Shown piece after piece: positions 45,501 to 53,417 of a stretch of 64,000 nucleotides of DNA. Made by a program: the position numbers and the translations under genes. Location of the stretch: the NCBI RefSeq assembly GCF_040954835.1, contig NC_090698.1, positions 74,258,284 to 74,322,283 of the forward strand, written 5' to 3'. Below the pieces are notes generated by a model. That model was not told the DNA's origin, did not search any database, and was given only the letters and a program-made list of their open reading frames with translations. Within the stretch, counting starts at the first letter, position 1; the number at the start of each line of letters is the position of its first letter. The stretch is from Lepisosteus oculatus (Eukaryota > Chordata > Actinopteri > Semionotiformes > Lepisosteidae).

Positions 45501-46450
45501 CGTAACGACAGGCGTTTAGAGAAGAAACAACTTTTTTTTTCTAAAAAAAAAAGAAAAGTGGTTTGTTCCTGGACTGCAGCCAAAGCCTTACACAGCACCT
45601 ACTGTGCGGCAGCCTTTTTAAAATATTCACTCTTTACAACTTCACCCAGGCGGCCAAGGAGATAGAAAATAACACGCCAGGGGGCCAGAAGAAGAAGGGG
45701 GCAAAGAAAGTGTGCCGACATGACACAGTTCATCACACTCTGTAGTGAATTAGTATCATTTTAATCCACTCTATCGCTGTTACTATGACTACGCCTGTAG
45801 CGCTCGGAGCCCGTCAGCGCTTCACTTTTGCGGTTACAAAAAAACAACAGCCCGATTTTCGGAAAATGAACACCCTGCACCTGAGCGCAGCCCATCTGAG
45901 CCGGCGAGGGCTCCCAGTGGGCTCCCGGTGTGCCCCGGGCCCGGCCGGCCGCAGCGCCGTGTAGCCGTGAGCAGAACAGCGCCCGACAGGCAGCGGGTCG
46001 GGTCCGGTCGGGTCCGGTCGGCTCGGCTCGGCGCTCCGGCTGGCAGCTGAGCTGGCTGGGACTTGCGGGGGGGGGGGGGGAGGAGGTTGGTGGTGGACAG
46101 ACTTCTCTCACTTTATAACACACGAACCTCAACCTCGCTTCTCCGCGGCAGTCGCCCCGGACTGCGGGAAACTGGCTCGACAAAGTGCACTCTGCCGCAG
46201 CTCTCAAGCCCCTCTCTTTAAAAGGATTCACAACGGCTCGCACAAACTCCGTCGCTCGCCTTTCTGCTCGGCTCAGGCAGGCCGTCCTCCGCGGGTCCCC
46301 TGCTGAAGATGTATTTACCTTGCAGTTCTGGTAACTCTCCAGCGCCCTGTACGCGGTCTCTGTTAACTTCACATGCAGCACCGAGATCCTGTCTGCCTTC
46401 CTTCTCCCACAGGCCAGCCCATACCTCCCATCCTCACACAGCGCCGCCAT
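21455..46450 (-). CDS. ELL2: ELL2, RNA polymerase II elongation factor (12 coding exons)
   Basis: Joined in transcript order the exons are 46319-46450, 38269-38316, 32699-32820, 31824-31987, 27859-28118, 26156-26280, 25853-25928, 24660-25311, 22869-22935, 22347-22518, 22082-22126 and 21455-21580. They total 1989 nt, 662 codons plus stop, with every join in frame; human ELL2 is 640 residues. Residues 1 to about 290 are the ELL N-terminal domain ([57 protein letters not shown]). The middle is Pro/Ser-rich then highly basic. Residues from about 552 are the occludin-homology domain ([39 protein letters not shown]), which binds AFF scaffold proteins in the super elongation complex. [19 protein letters not shown] and the RHOBTB3/GLRX neighbourhood identify ELL2 and not ELL or ELL3. 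It acts in the nucleus to suppress polymerase pausing. One intron (4) is GC-AG. Confidence 0.95.
21889..22000. repeat. Inverted-repeat-bounded element in ELL2 intron 11
   Basis: GTAAAGGTTTATTCC at 21889-21903 and its exact reverse complement GGAATAAACCTTTAC at 21986-22000 bound about 112 bp that include CTGAAGAAGGCTCTACAGCC and GAAACATTGTGTC. The right half resembles a common fish retroelement 3' tail. A related single arm is at 59424-59480. It may be two tails head to head or a small MITE-like element. Confidence 0.7.
22082..22126 (-). CDS. ELL2: ELL2 exon 11 (15 codons)
   Basis: The acceptor CTATTTCACAG and donor GTGAGTG flank a 45-nt exon encoding [15 protein letters not shown], matching human [15 protein letters not shown]. 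Both ends are phase 0, so skipping would keep the frame and remove 15 residues of the occludin-homology domain. Confidence 0.94.
22347..22518 (-). CDS. ELL2: ELL2 exon 10: start of occludin-homology domain
   Basis: The acceptor is GTCGCCCGCAG and the donor GTGATG. It encodes [40 protein letters not shown] and [17 protein letters not shown], nearly the human ELL2 sequence. The first base completes the Thr codon begun in exon 9. Confidence 0.96.
22869..22935 (-). CDS. ELL2: ELL2 exon 9
   Basis: The acceptor is TTCCGCACAG and the donor GTAAGTGA. It encodes [20 protein letters not shown] then YLT, aligning with human SAIELPDYLIKY across the join. It enters in phase 1 and leaves in phase 2. Confidence 0.9.
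22936..24659 (-). other. ELL2: ELL2 intron 8
   Basis: This is a 1.7-kb GT-AG intron (donor GTACGA). I saw no named repeat or RNA gene in it. Long open frames are absent apart from read-through of exon 8. Confidence 0.6.
24660..25311 (-). CDS. ELL2: ELL2 exon 8: Pro/Ser-rich region and charged repeat
   Basis: The acceptor is CTGTTCGCAG and the donor GTACGA. The exon gives 217 codons. It starts [20 protein letters not shown], then has a Pro/Ala-rich stretch, [19 protein letters not shown], and a basic [13 protein letters not shown] motif shared with human ELL2. From about 24930 to 24766 the code is almost only Lys, Glu, Arg and Asp in KD, RE, KE and RD pairs, about 55 residues. Human has a shorter, less regular charged segment there. 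The + strand shows this as a CTCTCC/TTGTCC pyrimidine tract. Confidence 0.95.
25853..25928 (-). CDS. ELL2: ELL2 exon 7
   Basis: The acceptor is CTCCGCTGCAG and the donor GTAAAG. It encodes [20 protein letters not shown] then GSPPQ after the shared Arg codon, in line with human KLNPSQN...SSPQ. It is poorly conserved but flanked by exact frame joins. Confidence 0.85.
25981..26150 (+). repeat. 30-bp GC-rich minisatellite in ELL2 intron 6
   Basis: About 5.7 nearly perfect copies of a 30-bp unit containing GGGCGGGGCCGCCCGGC, a G8 run and AGAGA. The array fills 170 of the 227 bp of intron 6 and ends 5 bp from the exon 6 splice donor. The + strand has dense G-runs and the ELL2 transcript has the C-rich complement. 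Confidence 0.96.
26156..26280 (-). CDS. ELL2: ELL2 exon 6
   Basis: The acceptor is CTGATCGCAG and the donor GTGAGTC. It encodes [36 protein letters not shown] and ELLLA with a split Arg codon. It matches human VANLNSKDLSYTLKDYVFKE. Confidence 0.95.
26281..27858 (-). other. ELL2: ELL2 intron 5
   Basis: A GT-AG intron of about 1.6 kb with donor GTGAGG. It is AT-richer than the exons, and I saw no named repeat or RNA gene. Confidence 0.6.
27859..28118 (-). CDS. ELL2: ELL2 exon 5
   Basis: The acceptor is TTTTTCACTCCCAG and the donor GTGAGG. It encodes [60 protein letters not shown] and [16 protein letters not shown]. These are close to human ELL2 throughout. The exon starts in phase 1 after the GC donor of exon 4. 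Confidence 0.96.
28119..31823 (-). other. ELL2: ELL2 intron 4 (GC-AG type)
   Basis: The frame and the protein alignment require exon 4 to end GTAG and the intron to begin GCAAGT, the consensus for GC-AG introns. No GT placement keeps the VGKRVQIRK join. The intron holds a CR1-like fragment at about 29200-29450 and a CTCF-like site at about 31515-31531 (minus-strand reading AGCAGAGGGCGCTGC). Confidence 0.75.
29200..29450 (-). mobile_element. CR1-like LINE 3' fragment
   Basis: The + strand reads like the complement of the last part of CR1-type LINEs: CAGTCTGCTTGCTCTCC, TCTACTGCCTCTAGAGCAG, then TTTATCCTGGGACCAGAACT. It is diverged and recognised from family memory only. Confidence 0.45.
31824..31987 (-). 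CDS. ELL2: ELL2 exon 4
   Basis: The acceptor is CTCGTCTTCAG and the donor is the unusual GCAAGT. It encodes [40 protein letters not shown] and [14 protein letters not shown], nearly identical to human ELL2. Confidence 0.96.
32699..32820 (-). CDS. ELL2: ELL2 exon 3
   Basis: The acceptor is TCTCCCCGCAG and the donor GTGAGC. It encodes [20 protein letters not shown] and [20 protein letters not shown] with a split Ser codon, matching human [19 protein letters not shown]. Confidence 0.95.
33801..33902 (+). repeat. 36-bp direct repeat pair
   Basis: Two identical copies (33801-33836 and 33867-33902), offset by 66 bp, contain CCGGGGGTCCCTGCAGACCC and CTGCCTGCTCCACATG. They lie in ELL2 intron 2. Confidence 0.85.
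35077..35480 (-). mobile_element. Dispersed fish-type repeat with a LINE-like tail
   Basis: On the + strand it opens TTCATATAGCGCCTTTAAAA then GAGCTTTACA, the complement of a common retroelement tail, and continues with AGGTTTTTAGTCTGGATTTG and GAAGGCCCTGTCACCC, which I know as a widespread fish repeat. The family name is not certain. Confidence 0.55.
36788..36960 (+). mobile_element. Decayed tRNA-derived SINE
   Basis: A head GCGGCGCAGTGGTCAGGC and an end CAGCTGCATAAATGGG then GTAAGCCACTTTGGATAAAC fit a widespread fish tRNA-SINE tail. The B box is poorly kept. Confidence 0.55.
37693..37757 (+). repeat. tRNA-like sequence
   Basis: It has TGGTGTAATGGCTTTGGCG and, at tRNA spacing, GGGGGTTTGAACCC. 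It sits 17 bp before the SINE at 37774. A degraded tRNA-SINE head is more likely than a working gene because no clean acceptor stem was seen. Confidence 0.4.
37774..38050 (+). mobile_element. tRNA-derived SINE, copy 2
   Basis: This matches the element at 5765-6040 along its length, from GGGGCGGAGCGGTGGCTC to CAATAAAGTGACC. It is in antisense orientation in ELL2 intron 2, about 220 bp from exon 2. Confidence 0.92.
38269..38316 (-). CDS. ELL2: ELL2 exon 2 (16 codons)
   Basis: The donor is GTAAGC and the acceptor TTTTTTTCAG. The 48-nt exon encodes [16 protein letters not shown], matching human NLIPFRPSIQFQGLHG. Both ends are phase 0, so skipping would be silent in frame. Confidence 0.93.
41047..41961 (+). 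CDS. Orphan antisense ORF, 304 codons
   Basis: An uninterrupted ATG-to-stop frame on the strand opposite ELL2, in its first intron. The product is rich in Lys, His, Ser, Asn and Gln, with no signal peptide, membrane segment or domain that I recognise. The reading looks non-coding in style, but this length is unusual for this mildly AT-rich DNA. It may be a chance frame, an exon of an antisense transcript, or a decayed element. Confidence 0.15.
   Translation: MKVYSCLNKQAGATVLYLEQSCAQGNLYLVKFTCTTEDHSRCQSCNSRWVSTKNCRAPKNNRNTSNWERKWLGLILKHQHKLTGRLVVFVQRETGRKSDMPARAPHRIKPSGNRSGDEPAQLRPCDGKSTTRFQHHKLGQISASLKKKNHRQEKKACSESKWTQSNMLTTEPGSCAPALHRQRVQGIQSTDSAKQTGHHAILNKTAAGTCTVQGQKKQPLFLLLFRNQLACHCRFPSPSRTLIMINKVEAFSLDLFMHQQKIKSPRAHNTGHAVSGLQHLIWKDNAVKQHWLYNLPAGHLREST
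42113..42285 (-). mobile_element. V-SINE-like element, 3' part, inverted
   Basis: The + strand has CATCCATCCGTTTTCTAAC, CAGGAGTCTATCCCAGCA, ACACCCTGGACAGGACACCA and GGCCAATTAACCTCC, the complement of the body and end of the element at 16109. Confidence 0.75.
44602..44617 (-). promoter_or_regulatory. CTCF-like motif in ELL2 intron 1
   Basis: On the minus strand the site reads about CCCTGTAGGGGGCGCTGG. It fits the CTCF core with one mismatch and is not inside a recognised SINE. It lies 1.7 kb inside the gene from exon 1. Confidence 0.35.
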
Positions 46451-46790
46451 CTTCAGCTCCCCCCAGCCATCCCACTGACGAGCTGACATATAGCGGCTCA
46501 ACCTAACCCACAGCCTGCTCGCTGCGCAGGGAGGGACCAGCCCAGCGCCGGCTCCGGCAGCTCCGTGAGGCGGGGCGCGCTGATTGGCTTTCCAGACCTT
46601 GCTCACTGGACGCACAGCTGAGCTGCACTGTCTGTAACTCCCCTGCCTGTTGCTAGCTGCCGCTCGTCCGTCTGACCGGCAGCGATCAGCTGTGCCGCGG
46701 CAGCAACGTCACAAAGGGCGTTATGACGTCAGGGAGCTCGAGTGCTTGCGTCACCGCTGTTCGCTCATAGCGGCGCCCGGCATTTTTCAC
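45890..46790 (-). promoter_or_regulatory. ELL2: ELL2 CpG-rich promoter region
   Basis: CpG dinucleotides are dense around exon 1 and up to about 46790, in contrast to the flanks. A perfect CRE palindrome TGACGTCA is at 46724-46731, about 275 bp upstream of the start codon. A CCAAT box (minus strand, near 46578) lies within this region. No TATA box was seen in a clear place, as usual for CpG-island promoters. Confidence 0.7.
46319..46450 (-). CDS. ELL2: ELL2 exon 1 with start codon
   Basis: The ATG at 46448-46450 lies in GAAGATGGCGG, a strong initiation context. It encodes [20 protein letters not shown] then [20 protein letters not shown] and QNCK, followed by GTAAATAC. Human ELL2 has [19 protein letters not shown] here. 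The frame is open upstream with in-frame ATGs as far as 46615, so a longer start cannot be excluded, but the family start and context favour this one. Confidence 0.93.
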
Positions 46791-47119
46791 GAGACAGTTG
46801 AGAGCCCCCCGTAGTTTTTTTAAAATAATTTTTTAGGCTCCCTTAATCCATCGTTTCCCCAATCTTGGTGCTAAAGGGACTCTTTTCCCTACGCCTTTTT
46901 CTTCCGATTCGTTTGTACTGTCCCTCTTGTCCCATATGCTGCTTTGAGCAAACAACTCTTAACAGGCGATTAGTTCACCATGGACTGACGCTGTCAGACT
47001 CCCCCACACTCTTCGGCTTCCTTATACATTGATCAGACATGATCAGCCAAGAGACCTGACTGAGGGAAGCTCAGAATATCTGAAAGGGGCACAGGGTAGA
47101 TACGAATGCCACACAAGTG

Positions 47120-47490
47120 CTAAATGCACATATTGAAGGAGGTCCTTCCTCCCTATGGCTGTCAGGGTGTATCACACTGCCCAAGGCTAGGACTGTTAGC
47201 CCCTCATCTGCTCATCTATGGACAGCATGTTGCACTCATGTACTTTTGGACACTGCATTAATATACTGTTTATATTGTGGTACTTTTAATCTGCACATAT
47301 TTTATTGATTTACAGTGTCTATGAGCATATTTTGCACACACCTAACTCAGTATATTTTATTGTGTATTGCTGTACTTATTTTATTTTAATGTTAAGTCTA
47401 TTCTGATCTCTGTTTTTGCTTGTCTTTGGCTGGGCTGCTGTAACACCTCAGTTTCCCTTCGGGATCAATAAAGTCTGATCTATCTATGTT
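47120..47490 (+). mobile_element. Retroelement 3' end
   Basis: The end CTGCTGTAACACCTCAG then CCCTTCGGGATCAATAAAG and TCTATCTATG is a common fish non-LTR retroelement tail. The preceding AT-rich 300 bp have no intact frame. Only the tail is firmly recognised. Confidence 0.6.
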
Positions 47491-49140
47491 TTCTGAACAT
47501 GCCGCAAGCAGAAATCTGAAATCAATCCGCCTGCGATGAAGAACCGGACTGGAGCAGAGAGCAGAAGTTGCCTTGAGGAAGGGGTCCAATCCAGGAGTTT
47601 CCAGCCTCACTCCTGAAGAAGCCCAAGACCCAGTTATCACAGGTCACCAGAAATCAGTGGTTTCTAGGCGTTCCAGGGCTCAGCGCACCAGGCCAGTTCC
47701 AGAAGCGATGTCCCTCGTCTGAGGTCGGGACAGTGGAAGACTCCGCAGCAGAAGACCGGTCCACTGGCCTGGCGGAGCTATCCTCTGTCCAGGGAACAGC
47801 GCTGTGCGTGTTCGGAGCTCAGAGCTCGGAGCCCGGGTGTGACCGAGATCAGACCCTGGCAGGGGCAGGGAGAGCTGTCCTTCTCACGTGAAGACATGGG
47901 ACAACTTCACTGTGATCAATTAAGCCAGAGATTCACTAAAAGGAGTAAACTGGAGAGCATCCAGAAACAAAATCTGCATACTCGTCAGCTCTCAAGACCT
48001 CTCCCTTCATTGAGCAGATTATTCGCTAAATTGATGAATAATGCGTCAGAGCTGCCCATCTTGAAGAACCCGTGAGCTACCAGGCTAACCCAGGGCTGTC
48101 CTGACCTGCTCCAGCAGAGCCGCTGAGTCCACAGGTTTCCTGGGTCTCTTCAAGCATCACCAGTGCAGGAAGAGCTGGGAGAGGCTGCTCAACTGGTCCC
48201 ATTAAACAAATATTGACCCGCTGGCACACCAAGCCCCGCCCCGGGCTAACTGGATTATGGCTCTTCTGCAGGCTTGGATCTGGCTGTTTTGCTCCCCAAC
48301 CTCCTGCAACCCAGTCCGCTACCACAGGATAATGCAATTGTTTTCCAAAGCAAAAACGGTATAAGATGTAATCACAATTTGATTAAAACCAGCGTTCTCT
48401 AAGGAAAACAGTCCAAAGTCACTAAGTTCCTCAGTCCCGGTCCTGGAGTCACCCTGTGTCTTCTGCTTTTCATTTCAGCTGTGCTCTTATGCAAGTAAGC
48501 CTATTGAAGACTTATTGAAACTATTTGATTGTTTTTTTAACTATTGTCTGCACTTGGGAGTCAGTCTCACAAATAATCTCCTTTATGTGCATCATTTCCA
48601 CAGAGTACAGGGTTCCACAGAGAAGGATACAGTATTGTTGCTTCCCTGCCATTTTAGAAGAGCTCTTGTGTTTATTACTCCCCAGTGTGCACACAGGTGA
48701 GAATGGCACTGTCGCTCTGATAAGTGCTCTCAGTGATGCAAGGACCCACTGGTTACATTCAGCCAAGTCATTGAAACAGTACACCTGAGAGAGCAGACAG
48801 CTGAACCCAGCCTCTGGCACAGAGCTCACGCTCATTTCTAACACATCATTTAAAAATAAAACTTAGAACTATCAAAGTTCAGCTAGGATGAAAATCAGGG
48901 TAGGTGCTCTATAGGAGTAACCCCTGGGAAATGCAGTCCTAAAGGACAGAAAGAGATGTTTGTGGAATATGTATACCCAGGTCTGAGGCAGGCAAATCGG
49001 TATTGTATTCTAAAGAAGACAAATTGGTATTCAGATCTGAAGTCTTGCTTTGCAAATGCAGGCATAACTCCTACAACCTCAGAGAAAGAGAAAACAAACC
49101 AGTACTTGACTCTTTGCATTGGAGGGTTTAAGAGATGCTA
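47491..49140. other. Intergenic, nothing recognised
   Basis: No gene, RNA or named repeat was supported. Short frames around 48077-48337 and 48521-48844 match nothing known to me. Confidence 0.5.
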
Positions 49141-49302
49141 TCTGTCCATCCATCCAGTCCTGAACACTTTATCCACTATAAGGTCACAGAGCAAGACATG
49201 GGCTCAAGGCAGGATACACACTGGGCAGGGCACACACACACACTCACACCTGGGCCAGTTTCCCAGCAGCTAATTAACCTACCAGCATGTCTTCGGGACG
49301 CT
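49141..49302 (-). mobile_element. V-SINE-like element, 3' part, inverted
   Basis: The + strand has CATCCATCCAGTCC, ACTTTATCCACTATAAGG, CACACTGGGCAGGGCAC and TAATTAACCTACCAGCATG, the complement of the family end. Confidence 0.75.
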
Positions 49303-49446
49303 TCGGTCTCGGAGAGAGTTTCAGGTGCTGGGTGGGGACTCTAATGCGGGCAGGAGGGTCAACAACAATGGGCACTAGGGGAGTTTCGCCCCACAGGAGG
49401 CTGGGGTGAGGCAGGGAGCCCCCTGTCCTCTCTGCTAGCAGAGGCA

Positions 49447-49953
49447 GTGAGGCAGGACCCCAACTTCGAGGGACTTGTACTCTCGTGCACTGGGCTCCAA
49501 GCTCTACGGGCAGTGAAATACTTTGGACCCCTGGAGGAGCAGGAACACTGCCCAGGAAGGTCTGGAGCTCCGTACGAAACCCCTCCAGAGACTGGGGGTC
49601 TTGTTTCAGGGATAAGACAGCGAAACCATCAACTGGTCGTTGAAATGAGCCCAGGCAAGCTCAAAGCTGGGCCTGCGCACAAACACGCTTTCCCTGTCTC
49701 TTTCAGGCAAGGTGACCGTGCTGAGAGCAGACGTCCTCCCGGCTTCGGTGAAGCCGCCGCCGTCCGGACTCGGACCCAGGCGAGTTCTTCACCGGGAATC
49801 AGGTCTGCCGGGGCGGCGGAGAGCGGCAGGAGAGATGTACCCCACTTCCCCCTGCAGCTGGGCCACCTCTTCTTCTGCAACCTCAGCCAGGCGCTAGAGA
49901 ACCTGGCCAGACTCGTGTCTCAATATTTGTCAGGCTGTGGTTCTCAATACTGA
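49447..49953 (+). CDS. Orphan ORF with an internal candidate exon
   Basis: A 168-codon frame with a strong splice acceptor (TTTCCCTGTCTCTTTCAG ending at 49706) in its middle. Downstream the sequence is GC-rich, and the frame gives VPHFPLQLGHLFFCNLSQAL and ENLARLVSQYLSG, an amphipathic stretch. An alternative frame after the acceptor starts GKVTVLRADVLPASVKPPPS. I recognise no family. It could be a terminal exon of an unmapped forward gene or composition-driven chance. Confidence 0.25.
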   Translation: MRQDPNFEGLVLSCTGLQALRAVKYFGPLEEQEHCPGRSGAPYETPPETGGLVSGIRQRNHQLVVEMSPGKLKAGPAHKHAFPVSFRQGDRAESRRPPGFGEAAAVRTRTQASSSPGIRSAGAAESGRRDVPHFPLQLGHLFFCNLSQALENLARLVSQYLSGCGSQY

Positions 49954-50224
49954 TGAGCAGAGGAATGACCGGGACCAGACGGGTGGACCCCGTAACAGGA
50001 GGAGCTCTGGAACAGCCTCAGGCTCCGAAACCGTCACACAGCCGGCCAGGATGCAAATGGACACCACAGGGGGTCAACAGGTTCCCAATCAATGGACTGT
50101 TAAAATAGTGAAGGTAAATGGTCAGGGATTTGGGAGGCCAGAGTGGAGTGTTTTTTTACACCCCTAATGTTCAATAGAAAATACTGTCAAGGAGAGTTGA
50201 AACCATTGTATTGCACACAATCAA

Positions 50225-50385
50225 TTTGTATATAAAATCAGTATACTGTATGTCTGGACTGTGAGAGAAATCCCATGCAAATACAGGAAGATTATACAAA
50301 CTACACAGAAAACACCCCAAGAACTGAACCCAGGGCCCCAGCACTGCGAGACACAATGCCAACCACTGCACCACCCTGCCCCTTT
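50225..50385 (-). mobile_element. V-SINE-like element, head, inverted
   Basis: On the minus strand it reads GGTGGTGCAGTGGTTGGCAT, then GGGCCCTGGGTTCAGTTC and GCATGGGATTTCTCTCACAG, the tRNA-like head and body of the family at 16109. The 3' part is missing. Confidence 0.75.
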
Positions 50386-51314
50386 ATACTGTTTTGTAGA
50401 TTATAAAACAAACTAGATCTACAATATACGTGTCATTTAACATTCTTATCTGCCATTACGAGGAATAAGCATCTGTCTGACAAATGACGGGGGTGTTTCG
50501 TGAATCAAGTTAAGTGTGTCATTTTTCCAGTGAAAAACAGAGCAGTTAAATTAGAAGAGCTGCAAAAGACAGAAGAGGCGAGACAGGCTGAGCAACCCCG
50601 AGGACATGCAAATTCTCTCCTTTGGAGCTCTCTGGTTTCATCGTGTGGAATTCAAGTCTGAGCAGGAGCGCTGGTGAGGTTCACGTTTCACTCTGTGCCC
50701 TGTTCTCTGCAACTCTCAGAAACACCCGCTCAATTCAGAAATCTTGCACATGTACCTGAGCAGCATGCATGAACTGTATGAAAGCTCGCATGTAGAAAGA
50801 ATGACCCAGTCGCAGGTGGCAGATATGACGTGACATGCTGGCCTGCCCTCCTGCAGCGGGGACCATGCGGTGCTGCTGCTCAGAGCAGACATCCTCACAC
50901 GCAGAGCTGGCTGCATTGCAGGGGTCAGTTTGCAGCAGGCAGAGATGTGAAAACCGTCCGCCCCTCAGTCTCCAAGCAAGGACCTGTAGAGCTGAAATGC
51001 GCTCTTAGTTGTTTGCTCGTTACGCAAACATCCTGTGTGCTGTCCTTCAATCCCAGTCAGTGTTTCTCTCTTCCAACGCGTTTTGTAAACAAGCCCCCTG
51101 AGAGTGGCTGTGCTGGAGGAGTGAATTTGCGGGACAGTGTGTTGGTGATCAAGGAGAACAGTATGTCCTTGGGCAATGATATAAAGAAAGGTTTCCACCT
51201 CCTTCTCAGTTGGAAAAACACACACAAAACAGGTGAAATTAGTTCCCCAGTGTCAGAAAATTCCCAGGAAATGTGACACTCTCTCACATAAAGGAAGGGA
51301 ATGCTATTTTCGGA

Positions 51315-51500
51315 AATACACATACGCACACACTTAAAAATCATTTGTTCACACCGAAAACATAAACACACACATGCAGGCACACATGCAAGTACACACA
51401 CATGCACACAAACACACTCAAACACAGTCTGCTCACACACAGATACCTACACACAAACACACATGCATGGACACACAAGCACCTACACACACCAGCATAA
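51315..51500 (+). repeat. CA-rich simple sequence
   Basis: An imperfect run of CACACA, CACATGCA and ACACAAACAC motifs. The open frames through it on both strands (His/Thr-rich and Cys/Val-rich) come from the repeat. Confidence 0.85.
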
Positions 51501-52781
51501 GCTAACATGTGAGATCTTACATGTGAGATGACAGTAATATTCATCTGTAGCCCCAACTCTCCTTTGGATGAAAGACAAAATCTGTGCCAGTATTATATAT
51601 CCCGTTGTCTGCTGGGTTGTGGAGTTGTGCACACACATGGATTCCTGCTGGTTGTCTTCTCAGCCTCCCTGGCTTGTTCCTCGGGTGTTTGCCCAGCGGA
51701 CTTCACACTAATCGGACCTGTACTGTAGGTTAATTGGAGGATTCTGACAAAAATAACTTCCCAGGAAGTGTGTAGAGAAAACAAAAAGACACCTTAAGCA
51801 ATTAAAATTTGAACTGTTTTTTTAATGTTATATTTGCACTGGTAAGTTAACAGAGAGCCAATTGTGCATTGACAGTAATGACTGGGAGACTGCTTCACCC
51901 CCGTGAGCAGGGGTACAACAGCGCTGTCCTGACCTCTCGTCCACACTGCTGCTTGGGGTTTCTGATCCACACAGGGAGGGCACAGGATAGGCTGCGTTAT
52001 GTTAGAGCCAGCTATGAGAATGTATTCAATGTGTTTTAATTTTTAAACCAGAAAAGAAACTGCTGCCTGGTGGGTATCCTACTGGTTATAACCATAACCC
52101 AGAACCTTAGATCACAATCCAGTTTACAGCTATGTCCTGTGGCCGAATGAAAACAAAAAAACAGTTCTCTCTCTAAGCTATTTTACAGGGAATTGCTGTG
52201 TTTCTTTTAGATAAAATGGAAGGCAAGAAACATACAGTCTCAATGTGCTCGCTGGGGTAGGGGTTCGGAGGGATGTCATTCTGGCTGAGGGGGAGGCGGA
52301 GTTCCCAGTACAACCAGACTGGCGCTATTGTCTGTGGCCTTTGTGAAGTTCTGATGTCAGAAAAGAAAGCCAGCGACAACAGGAGGCCGGTCAGGCCAGC
52401 GTGTGCCGTAGCCTGTTTCAGCCTGATGAAGCACAACCACACGCCCAGACACTTCGGAGAACTCGCTGGCAGGACAGCGTGAGGACGAGCAAAGCGAGGG
52501 AGGAGTCGGGCTGCACCTCCGCAGGGCCTGCTGTCAAACTGACAACTCCCCCACCAGGAGCTGGTCACTTTCTGGACTTTCTGGGTTTCTCCACTCCCTG
52601 GCGTAAGCTGACACCAGGGGTGAAGATTCATAACAGATTTTCTCCATCTGATACCCGATACCCTGTCGCGTGCAACAGAATTTTCCATTTCAGATCTGAA
52701 TACCATCGTCTTAATCAAGACAATCGCACAGTTAAAATATTCCTGCCCCCGACAGCAAATGGTTTCACTTGTTGAGAGTAA
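51501..52781. other. Intergenic, nothing recognised
   Basis: A 181-codon minus-strand frame at 52173-52718 has no recognisable domain. No RNA gene or repeat was named. Confidence 0.5.
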
Positions 52782-53030
52782 TCCATCTATCTAGCCATTT
52801 TCTTATCACTTCTTCCAATTCCGGGTCCCAGGGGAGCCCGGAGCCTATCCCAGCAAGCAACGGGAGCAAGCCTGGGTACACCCTGGACAGGACGCCAGTC
52901 CATCGCAGGGCACGTACACACACTCACACCAGGGCCAGTTTTTCCAGAAGCCCGTTAACCTACCAGCATGTCTCTGGACTGTGGGAGGAAACCAGAGCAC
53001 CTGGAGAAACCCACATGAACACAGGGAGAT
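52782..53030 (-). mobile_element. V-SINE-like element, inverted
   Basis: The + strand has ATCCATCTATCTAGCCATTT, GGAGCCTATCCCAGCAAGC, ACACCCTGGACAGGACGCCA, CGTTAACCTACCAGCATGTC and GACTGTGGGAGGAAACCAGA, the best kept inverted copy. It breaks off beside the LTR that follows. Confidence 0.85.
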
Positions 53031-53046
53031 GCCGAGTGTAATAGAT

Positions 53047-53417
53047 TGTAGCGCGAGGGGCTCGGCGAGGATACAGACAGGGACTCAGGCTCTTGTTAAC
53101 TGAAAACACGGCGCTCTTTATTAATCAGACGTACGTCTGGCACAGCAACCACAACAGAGAGAGAGAGAGCCAACAGGCTTCAACGCACTGGGGTCAATTC
53201 TGGTACAGTTACACAGTTATAGGGTGGTAATTGGGTACATGAATAAAAGGGGTGCAAAACCAGGGAAACTATTTACATGAGTCCGGGCAAGCTCGCGACC
53301 GTGTACCCCAGTCCCGCCATTGGTCAGCCGTCCTGGCTACCCCTCCTCCTGACCTGCCCCTCGCCGTGCACCCCAGCCAGGCACTCTTCGACCACAACGC
53401 CAGGCGAGGGCGTAACA
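53047..53417 (-). mobile_element. Solo LTR, Ty3/Gypsy-like
   Basis: On the minus strand it begins TGTTACGCCCTCGCCTGGCG and ends CCCCTCGCGCTACA. It holds a CCAAT-like box, a TTTTATTCATG TATA-like site and AATAAAGAGCGCCGTG as poly(A) signal, in the order expected of U3-R-U5. The TG...CA ends and a length of about 370 bp fit a Gypsy-type LTR. No second LTR or internal coding region is nearby, so it is solo. A clean five-base target duplication was not seen. Confidence 0.65.

Larger units (their letters stand above)
38317..46318 (-). other. ELL2: ELL2 intron 1 (8 kb)
   Basis: A GT-AG intron (donor GTAAATAC). It holds the antisense ORF at 41047-41961, a V-SINE-like copy at 42113-42285, a C14 run near 43518, a CTCF-like site at 44602-44617 (minus reading CCTGTAGGGGGCGCTGG), and AT-rich unassigned DNA. 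No exon of another gene was recognised. Confidence 0.75.

Noticed and set aside
21455-46450. Naming the elongation factor ELL or ELL3
   Set aside because: The [19 protein letters not shown] segment, SSPNYHQEK end and RHOBTB3/GLRX neighbours are those of ELL2.
45761-46615. 284-codon minus-strand frame as a single-exon gene
   Set aside because: Only the ELL2 exon 1 part is meaningful; the remainder is intron and 5' flank kept open by GC content.
51301-51556. His/Thr-rich and Cys/Val-rich frames
   Set aside because: They are translations of the CA-rich simple sequence.
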